From NCBI GenBank assembly GCA_049324835.1, contig JBMOMT010000014.1, positions 1-25,671 on the forward strand: 25,671 bases of DNA, given 5' to 3'. Each line of letters begins with the position of its first letter. The stretch's first letter is position 1. The notes beneath the pieces were generated by a model that saw only the letters and a program-made list of their open reading frames with translations, ran no database searches and was not told where the DNA came from. A program made the translations under genes and the position numbers. The DNA is from JBMOMT01 sp049324835 (lineage in GTDB: Bacteria > Chloroflexota > Anaerolineae > CAYNKW01). Positions 7,550 to 12,813 of this stretch are shown piece by piece.

Positions 7550-7924
7550 TTAGTTGATGAAGCGTCTGACTGTTTTGAGAAGCACGGCCGGCTGGATCGG
7601 TTTCGAGAGCCAGGCATCAATAGGGATGCGCTCGTCGTCGGGAAAATCGGAGGCATACTCGGTGGTGGCGATGGATGAGATCATGACCACCGGAAGGTCT
7701 TTCAGGTCAGGTTCGGCTTTCATCTCTTTGCTGACATCTACACCTTCTAGCGTGGTAGACATCATCACATCCAACAGCACCAGGTCTGGTCTTTCTCGGC
7801 GCATGGCTTCCAGCCCCTCGGTACCGTTGGCCGCTTCGCACACCTGGTAGCCCTCGGCCACCAGAACCGTACGGCAGATCAGTACAAAGTCCGGATCGTC
7901 ATCGACAATCAGAATCTTGGGCAT
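7550..7924 (-). CDS. Stand-alone response-regulator receiver protein
   Basis: A 124-residue protein consisting only of a CheY-like receiver domain. Visible residues are the acidic pocket Asp8-Asp9-Asp10 (IVDDDPDF), the phospho-acceptor Asp52 (LVLLDVMM), Ser/Thr in VVMISSIAT and Lys in LSKPIQP. There is no DNA-binding or enzymatic output domain. Start ATG 7924 is preceded by GGAGGG; an in-frame ATG at 8005 would add 27 residues but would run through the leader terminator hairpin and has no ribosome site. It is the first gene of the Hdr-Mvh operon, 22 bases before the HdrCB-like gene. No partner kinase is adjacent on this strand, so it may act by protein contact or take phosphate from a distant kinase. 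Its role in hydrogenase control is inference. Confidence 0.9.
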   Translation of the reverse strand: MPKILIVDDDPDFVLICRTVLVAEGYQVCEAANGTEGLEAMRRERPDLVLLDVMMSTTLEGVDVSKEMKAEPDLKDLPVVMISSIATTEYASDFPDDERIPIDAWLSKPIQPAVLLKTVRRFIN

Positions 7925-7948
7925 ATTTCCCTCCTCGGACTCCTTGGC

Positions 7949-7993
7949 AAAAAAAAAGCTTCCCGGAACCACTGTCAAACAGGTCCCCGAAGC
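7949..7993 (-). terminator. Intrinsic terminator/attenuator in the leader of the Hdr-Mvh operon
   Basis: On the minus strand the leader carries GCTTC...GAAGC with inner pairing of GGGGACC to GGTTCC (7993-7958) directly followed by nine T residues (7957-7949). It lies between the operon promoter (start near 8068) and the first gene (7924), so transcripts must read through it. A second small hairpin (GGAATC/GATTCC, about 8023-8040) precedes it. This is the layout of an attenuator or riboswitch; no known aptamer was recognised. Confidence 0.7.
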
Positions 7994-8074
7994 CTGCACA
8001 GCCATAAAGACTGACTTTAATGGAATCGACGGTGATTCCGAAACAAACGTGTTTTTTTATTCAGTTATTTGTGA

Positions 8075-8103
8075 AGTATACCACATAAAAGCCTTTCTGT
8101 CAA
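8075..8103 (-). promoter_or_regulatory. sigma70-type promoter of the Hdr-Mvh operon
   Basis: Minus-strand TTGACA (8103-8098), a 17-base spacer, then TATACT (8080-8075), almost full consensus. The start site would be near 8068, giving a leader of about 144 bases before the receiver gene. Confidence 0.8.
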
Positions 8104-8104
8104 T

Positions 8105-8132
8105 CTGAAATGATGCGCAGGGTGCATTTCAG
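8105..8132. promoter_or_regulatory. Palindrome between divergent promoters, possible operator
   Basis: CTGAAATG (8105-8112) and CATTTCAG (8125-8132) form an 8-bp inverted repeat with a 12-base centre. It touches the -35 box of the operon promoter and lies about 80 bases upstream of the divergent cytochrome promoter, a position suited to a dimeric regulator. No regulator is assigned. Confidence 0.45.
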
Positions 8133-8205
8133 TCTGCAAGTGTGACAGAGCCGCGACAAAAGAGGTCTCCAGGGTTGGAGGCTTTGCCCTGGTTTTTCAA
8201 AACTG

Positions 8206-8240
8206 TGGTATAATGCTCTCGAAGCAGTTGGATCGAGAGG
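8206..8240 (+). promoter_or_regulatory. Promoter and ribosome site of the interrupted cytochrome gene
   Basis: TGG directly before TATAAT (8209-8214) makes an extended -10 box; the -35 (TTGCCC at 8184-8189, 19-base spacer) is weak. GAGAGG at 8235-8240 lies 9 bases before ATG 8250. Both now feed into the IS. Confidence 0.65.
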
Positions 8241-8249
8241 TCAAAAAGC

Positions 8250-8267
8250 ATGGAGAGCAATATCCTA
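8250..8267 (+). pseudogene. 5' fragment (codons 1-6) of the IS-split lipoprotein cytochrome
   Basis: ATG GAG AGC AAT ATC CTA encodes MESNIL. Joined to the sequence after the IS (from 10197) it gives MESNILTGFLFLAALSAGC, a lipoprotein signal peptide with a lipobox-like LSAGC. The promoter and ribosome site precede it correctly, so this is the original start, now separated from the rest by the insertion. Confidence 0.8.
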
Positions 8268-8285
8268 ACGTAACTTTTGTGCAAC
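8268..8285. repeat. IS left terminal inverted repeat
   Basis: ACGTAACTTTTGTGCAAC, the exact reverse complement of the other end at 10177-10194. Confidence 0.92.
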
Positions 8286-8300
8286 CAGAGGCCAAAATGG

Positions 8301-9947
8301 TCAACTGGGCGCAAAAATGCAACTTTTGAACAGCGGCAGCGCCAGTTGAATGGCTGTCTGCCGAATGATATACCAGATACAACCAGCCAGAAGGCTGTGT
8401 TCGGTGAACATTAACAAACACCCTTGCTCGAACCAGGTCACATAAGCAGAAGTGTGGGCTAGCGTCTGCACCTGATCTTTTACCCCCGGTATGGACACTT
8501 GCGGATGACGAGCCAGGTCAAGATCATCCGGCTTGGCCAGGCACTCGGTCACCAACCAGTGAGCAGCCCAGCGTACCAGATTGGCGGCAAAGACGGCCAA
8601 GTGCTCTTGTAAGAACAGCGCGGCTTCCGAACGCACCTTGAGATGATGCATCTGGAAGACGTTTTTGCCTTCTTTGATGCCAGCCTCAATCGTTTGACGC
8701 CCGTTGTAGGTATGAAACCAGGCTGGCAGGTCGCTGGTCACTGCATCCTGTCCATAGTGGATCAAGGCACTGTATTTGAGTGTATCGCCGGTATAGAAAC
8801 GTTGCAGCGCGACATCCAGGGGATAAGGGCACTTGTTGCCCCGTTGCGCCGCCCAGGCGACCATCTCGGCGTTCTTGCCGACCGGTGTCCATTCGGTTTC
8901 GTCGCCGGTCTGGCGCTTCAGGTCGGCTCGGAGCCAGGCGCCGTAGGGCTTGGTGTAGACCTGGTAACCCAGCTCGATCAACAGGGCGACGTTTTCCGGC
9001 GGACTGAATCCGGCGTCGATGCGGAAATCGGCCCGAATCGGCGACGGGTTGGCGGCGTTTTCTCGCTCGAACGAGGCCAGCCGCTGCGCCAGTTGGCTCG
9101 TTTCCGCTTGATGCTGGGCCAACCGGGCCTGGACCTTCTCCAGGTGCTGCGCTGCCTGAGCGACGGCTTGCTCTCGACGGCGTTGGCGACGCGTATAGAC
9201 CTCGACCTTGCGCCGCGCTTGGGCCAGTCGGCTGTGCGGGCGTTCCGGCTTGCCCTGGCGCGCGTATGCAGCCTCCAGGTCATTCACCTGCTGCTGCCCT
9301 GTCTCGAGCTGCTGGATGACCTGGCCTCGAGCCTCGCGGGCCTGGTCGAGGCGCTGCCGGGCGCGGTCAAGCTGTGAAACCAGGGCCGCTTGTGCTTCGG
9401 TCTGCTGGGCCAACCGCTGGGCCAGCAAGTCCGTTCTGCGTAACGGGCGCACACCGGTCTGCGCTTCTGCTGAACGAACCAGCTCTTCCAACAAGGCGCA
9501 GGCAACCTTGTCGCCCGGATGCGGTTTGACCGACAGCCACACTCGCCCATAGGTCGGACTATGCATGCTGACCATCGCCGCCTGGTAGCCCAAGGCCACG
9601 CCGTCGCTCATGTGACCAAAGGCAACGTTGGGATAAGTCGTGCTGCTATTGGATACAGGACGTCCCGTCAGGTCGGCGTCGTAGACCACCTTGCCCTGGT
9701 CGCGCAGCGCCAACATCACTGCCCGGTCAATGAACGGTCGGCTGACCTGGCGCAGCACCTCGACAACCTGTTCTGCCTGGGCCATCGTCAACGCAGATAG
9801 CGTGCGGCTCACCCCGCTCTGGTCGGCCCAGTTGTCCTGGCCCCACGCTTTCGCCACCGCCAGGTCTCGATCCAGTGGGTGCGCCGACCGGCTGATGTCT
9901 TTCAGGTAGGGCAGCCCGCCCAGAACCGCCACCAGAAACTCGAGCAT
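8301..9947 (-). CDS. IS4-superfamily DDE transposase (main part)
   Basis: 548 residues from the ATG at 9947. The DDE residues can be placed: first Asp in VVYDADLTGRPV, second Asp in FRIDAGFSPPEN, and Glu in the signature Y-x2-R-x3-E-x6-K (YNGRQTIEAGIKEGK), which defines the IS4 superfamily. Between the first and second Asp lies a long Gln/Arg/Ala-rich coiled coil of about 130 residues. The protein lacks its N-terminal 45 or so residues, which are encoded upstream in another frame (10081-9947). A TAG sits two codons before the ATG, so either translation restarts here or the gene is broken by a small indel. The C-terminus ends 33 bases from the IS left end. Confidence 0.88.
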   Translation of the reverse strand: MLEFLVAVLGGLPYLKDISRSAHPLDRDLAVAKAWGQDNWADQSGVSRTLSALTMAQAEQVVEVLRQVSRPFIDRAVMLALRDQGKVVYDADLTGRPVSNSSTTYPNVAFGHMSDGVALGYQAAMVSMHSPTYGRVWLSVKPHPGDKVACALLEELVRSAEAQTGVRPLRRTDLLAQRLAQQTEAQAALVSQLDRARQRLDQAREARGQVIQQLETGQQQVNDLEAAYARQGKPERPHSRLAQARRKVEVYTRRQRRREQAVAQAAQHLEKVQARLAQHQAETSQLAQRLASFERENAANPSPIRADFRIDAGFSPPENVALLIELGYQVYTKPYGAWLRADLKRQTGDETEWTPVGKNAEMVAWAAQRGNKCPYPLDVALQRFYTGDTLKYSALIHYGQDAVTSDLPAWFHTYNGRQTIEAGIKEGKNVFQMHHLKVRSEAALFLQEHLAVFAANLVRWAAHWLVTECLAKPDDLDLARHPQVSIPGVKDQVQTLAHTSAYVTWFEQGCLLMFTEHSLLAGCIWYIIRQTAIQLALPLFKSCIFAPS

Positions 9948-10081
9948 GGGCTATGATCGACCGTTTTTTGTTCCAGCGGCACGCTTTCGATACCCTTGAC
10001 CAGCCCGATGCTTTGGGCATACTCGCCCCAAACGACCAGCATCGCGTGTTGAGTCTGAAGTGTGGTGACGTTTTCGCTCAT
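9947..10081 (-). pseudogene. Transposase N-terminal segment, out of frame with the main part
   Basis: From ATG 10081 about 45 residues (MSENVTTLQTQHAML... ending EQKTVDHSP) lead straight into the main transposase if a frameshift is allowed at about 9947-9953. In its own frame it continues as junk to 9902. The A6 run at 9969-9964 is not a working -1 slip site, because the -1 frame meets TAG at 9953-9951 before the main reading frame begins. A small deletion is therefore more likely than programmed frameshifting. Confidence 0.6.
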
Positions 10082-10176
10082 GGCAGCTCCTTCAATGCAA
10101 GATGCCACAAGCATACTCAGCAAGGGTCAGTTGTAAAAGTTCGTTTTTTCAGCCGTTTGTAACAGATCGGCTTTCA

Positions 10177-10194
10177 GTTGCACAAAAGTTACGT
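10177..10194. repeat. IS right terminal inverted repeat
   Basis: GTTGCACAAAAGTTACGT, the exact reverse complement of 8268-8285. The host reading frame resumes at 10197 after the duplicated TA. Confidence 0.92.
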
Positions 10195-10196
10195 TA

Positions 10197-11591
10197 ACGG
10201 GTTTTCTGTTCCTGGCAGCGCTGTCGGCGGGCTGCGCCGTTCAATCGCCGGCCATCGCTGCCCCCACTCCCACACCCATCGAGATCATTCACCCGCCAGG
10301 GCCAGAAATAGCTCCCACACCGACGCCGGCCACGCTCAACTTTCCGCTGCCCGCCCCAACCCTCGTACCGGTCGCGGCGGCCGCCCGGCCCAGCAGCCAG
10401 AACTGCATCGACTGCCACACCGACGTGGAGAAAATCAAACTCAACGCCGAAGCGGTCGAGGTCGTCGAGTCGCAATCTGAAGGCGAAGGCTGAGGGGGCG
10501 ACGTGCCTCCGTTGGAGGTATGGGAAAAGGTCAACGTCTCCGATCCGGAATTCTTCCAGACCCTGCACGCCCGTTACGGCTGCATCACCTGTCACGGTGG
10601 GGTATCGGATACCCCCATCAAAGCCCAGGCTCACGAAGGCCTGGTACGAGACCCCAGTCAGGGGCAGGCCTGCGCCACCTGCCACGAGCAAGATGTAATG
10701 CTCGTCGGCGACAGCCTGCACACCGACCTGGAAGGTTATTACACTGTGCTGCGTCAGCGCTCCGACGACGCCCACTGGGAACAGTTGATGGTGGGCTTTG
10801 AGATTCACTGCACCTCGTGCCACGCCACCTGCGGCCAGTGCCACGTGAGTATTCCCACATCGGTGAAGGGTGGGCTGGTCAAAGGGCACCAGTTCAGCGA
10901 AACGCCGTCGATGAACCTGAACTGCACCGCCTGCCACGGCAGCCGCATCGAGGACGAGTACAAAGGGCAGAACGAAGGCGTCCGCGGCGACGCCCACTGG
11001 ACGCGGCAGGGCATGACCTGCTTCGACTGCCACACCGGCGACGAGTTGCACGGCGCGTTGGGTGAGCGTGATCACCGCTACGACGGCCCGCCGGAGCCCG
11101 GCTGCACCGACCCGGACTGCCACGAGGGGGTCGGCGGCGCAGACGATGCGGTCGAGATGCACGATGAAAACCATCTGACCAAACTGAGCTGCCAGGTGTG
11201 CCATGCCCAGCCCTACAAACACTGCTATTCCTGCCACGTGCAAAAGGACGAGCACGGCGTGCCCTACTACAAGACCGAGCCGACCGAGATGGGCCTCAAG
11301 ATCGGGTTCAATCCACGCCAGAGTGAGGAGCGGCCGTGGGAGTACGTGGTTCTGCGACACGTGCCGGTCGACCCGGAGTCTTTTGCCTATTACGGCGAAG
11401 GTTTGCTGCCCAATTTCGATGCGCTGCCCACGTGGGCCTATGCCACGCCGCACAGCATCGCCAAACGGACGCCGCAGAACGAAAGCTGTGATGCCTGTCA
11501 CGGCAACGCGGAGATATTCCTGACAGCCGACGATCTGCTGCCGTACGAGGTAGAAGCCAACCAAAGCGTCATCGTGACCAACTTTCCATAG
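10197..11591 (+). pseudogene. IS-interrupted multiheme c-type cytochrome lipoprotein with in-frame TGA
   Basis: This is the body of the gene that starts at 8250. It resumes in the signal peptide (TGFLFLAALSAGC), followed by a Pro/Thr-rich linker, a first heme motif CIDCH, an acidic stretch ending SEGEG, a TGA at 10491-10493, and then 362 codons from GTG 10503 with nine more CxxCH motifs and one CTDPDCH (C-x4-CH): about 11 heme sites in all, ending TNFP. The heme motifs are intact after the TGA, and no other lesion is visible. As it stands the part after the IS has no start or export signal, so mature holocytochrome is unlikely. The TGA may be Sec (hairpin downstream) or a Trp-to-stop mutation. 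Before the insertion it was probably a membrane-anchored periplasmic or surface electron carrier divergent from the hydrogenase operon. Confidence 0.82.
10491..10522 (+). promoter_or_regulatory. SECIS-like hairpin after the in-frame TGA of the cytochrome gene
   Basis: TGA at 10491-10493 is followed after 17 bases by a loop GTT (10511-10513) closed by CCTCC/GGAGG, extended by G-U, U-A, G-U and C-G pairs to nine pairs (10502-10510 with 10514-10522). A G-first apical loop about 17 bases from UGA is close to the E. coli fdhF spacing (18). Without homologues the function remains a hypothesis. Confidence 0.4.
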
Positions 11592-11622
11592 CCACAACCC
11601 TATCCTGGGATTGAAACAGTCA

Positions 11623-11661
11623 GCGATTGGGATGCTCGCCTCTGGAGGGCATCCCAATCGC
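11623..11661 (+). terminator. Hairpin after the cytochrome gene, possible terminator
   Basis: GCGATTGGGATGC (11623-11635) is repeated as its exact reverse complement at 11649-11661, with a 13-base loop. It lies 32 bases after the cytochrome stop. The following CTATTCTAC is only weakly T-rich, so it may be a Rho-assisted terminator or a 3'-end stabiliser. The remainder up to hypA (11662-11769) contains a CACGTTTCAC-type repeat and no gene. Confidence 0.55.
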
Positions 11662-11769
11662 CTATTCTACAGTGAATCTTTTTCCCCAGGCCAAAGGACG
11701 CCAACAGACCCGCGGCGGCTCGCGTTTTACGTTTCACGTTTCACACCTCGCGCCTGACGCCCTGAGCAT

Positions 11770-11797
11770 TTGCTTTGCGCTCTCGTTCGTCTATAAT
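11770..11797 (+). promoter_or_regulatory. Promoter of the hyp operon, probably leaderless
   Basis: TTGCTT (11770-11775), a 16-base spacer, then TATAAT (11792-11797). Only six bases separate the -10 box from the hypA ATG (11804), and no ribosome site lies between, so transcription should begin at or next to the start codon. Confidence 0.65.
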
Positions 11798-11803
11798 ATC
11801 CCC

Positions 11804-12145
11804 ATGCACGAACTCTCTATCACCGAAAGCATCATGGAAATCGTCCTGCGCCACGCCGGGCAGGCCGGCGCGGCGCGCGTCACCCAGATCGATCTGGTCA
11901 TCGGCGATCTGTCCAGCATCGTCGATGACTCGGTGCAGTTCTATTTTGACCTGATCAGCCAGGGCACGCTGGCCGAAAACGCCCGGCTGGTCTTTCACCG
12001 CGTGCCGGGCCAGCTTCGATGCTGGGACTGCCAGGCCACCTTTGCGCCCGATGGCCGCGTCTATCTCTGCCCCGAGTGCGGCGGCGTGCGTGTGGAGGTG
12101 GTAGCCGGGCGCGAGTTTCGCGTGGAATCTATTGAAGTGGAGTGA
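11804..12145 (+). CDS. hypA: Hydrogenase nickel-incorporation protein HypA
   Basis: A 113-residue nickel metallochaperone. The N-terminal MHELSI holds the nickel ligands (His2, Glu3), and the zinc site is Cys73/Cys76 (CWDC) plus Cys89/Cys92 (CPEC). HypA hands nickel to the hydrogenase large subunit together with HypB. The start is certain from the MHE motif; it lies just after a TATAAT box without a Shine-Dalgarno sequence. It is first in the order A-B-F-D-E, and its stop is 5 bases before the hypB ATG. Confidence 0.96.
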   Translation: MHELSITESIMEIVLRHAGQAGAARVTQIDLVIGDLSSIVDDSVQFYFDLISQGTLAENARLVFHRVPGQLRCWDCQATFAPDGRVYLCPECGGVRVEVVAGREFRVESIEVE

Positions 12146-12150
12146 ACACG

Positions 12151-12813
12151 ATGCAAGTTCCCATCGTCGAGAAAATTCTCTCTGCCAACGACCGCCTGGC
12201 CCAGGAAAACCAGGCCCTTTTGGATGCCCACGGCGTGCTGGGGGTGAACCTCATGGCCTCGCCCGGCGCGGGCAAAACCAGCCTCATCGAGGCCACCATC
12301 GACGCCCTGGCCGGCCGCCTGCGCCTGGGCGCCGTCGATGGCGACATCGCCACCTCGCTCGATGCCGACCGCATTGCGGCGCGGGGTATCCCCGCCGTGC
12401 AGATCAACACCGGCGGCGGCTGCCACCTGGATGCCAACATGCTCAAAAACGCCCTGCCAGACCTGCCCCTGGATGACATGGACCTGCTGCTGGTGGAGAA
12501 CGTGGGCAACCTGGTCTGCCCGGCCAATTTCCAGATCGGCACCCACCTCAACGTGGTCATCGCCAGCACGCCAGAGGGCGACGACAAACCCTACAAATAC
12601 CCACCCATGTACACCGGCGTCGACGTGCTGATCGTCAACAAGATGGATCTGCTGCCCTACCTGGATTTTGACCTGGATTATTTCAAACGCGGCGTGGCGG
12701 TGCTCAACCCCGACGTGGTGAGTTTCGAGGTATCCTGCAAAACGGGGCAGGGCATCGCTGCCTGGGTCGATTGGCTGGTGGATCAGGTGGCAAAGCATCG
12801 GGCAGGGGCATGA
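12151..12813 (+). CDS. hypB: Hydrogenase nickel-incorporation GTPase HypB
   Basis: A 220-residue GTPase that drives nickel delivery. Visible motifs are the P-loop ASPGAGKTS (36-44), DGDIATSLDADR, the metal site Cys91-His92 (GGGCHLDA), the switch region VENVGNLVCP with Cys123, and NKMD for guanine binding. It lacks the N-terminal His-rich or CxxCGC nickel-storage extension found in some HypB proteins. The ATG at 12151 is preferred over a GTG at 12142, because GGAG at 12138-12141 is correctly spaced only for the ATG. Its stop overlaps the hypF start (ATGA). Confidence 0.95.
   Translation: MQVPIVEKILSANDRLAQENQALLDAHGVLGVNLMASPGAGKTSLIEATIDALAGRLRLGAVDGDIATSLDADRIAARGIPAVQINTGGGCHLDANMLKNALPDLPLDDMDLLLVENVGNLVCPANFQIGTHLNVVIASTPEGDDKPYKYPPMYTGVDVLIVNKMDLLPYLDFDLDYFKRGVAVLNPDVVSFEVSCKTGQGIAAWVDWLVDQVAKHRAGA

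Larger units (their letters stand above)
8268..10194 (-). mobile_element. Insertion sequence, IS4-superfamily type with YREK transposase
   Basis: A 1,927-bp element with perfect 18-bp terminal inverted repeats (8268-8285 and 10177-10194). It is flanked by TA on both sides (8266-8267 and 10195-10196). Read instead as a TAACG duplication (8266-8270 and 10195-10199), the ends would be slightly asymmetric. Either way the deduced empty site is CCTAACGGG, which rejoins the host cytochrome gene in frame. The single transposase gene is on the minus strand and appears to be split near its 5' end. The length, one long transposase with a coiled-coil insert, and a 5-bp target repeat would fit an IS1634-like group, but the family is not certain. 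Confidence 0.9.

Noticed and set aside
7925..8005. Longer start (ATG 8005) for the receiver protein
   Set aside because: The extra 27 codons read through the terminator hairpin and T-tract, with no ribosome site, and the receiver fold begins at MPKILIVDDD.
9964..9969. A6 run as a programmed -1 frameshift site in the transposase
   Set aside because: The -1 frame reaches TAG at 9953-9951 before the main transposase frame begins.
11601..11618. CRISPR repeat-like sequence ending GGGATTGAAAC
   Set aside because: Only one copy is present and no spacer-repeat periodicity or cas gene is nearby.
10194..11657. Minus-strand open frame of 487 codons over the cytochrome gene
   Set aside because: Antisense shadow; the plus strand holds about ten heme motifs in one frame.
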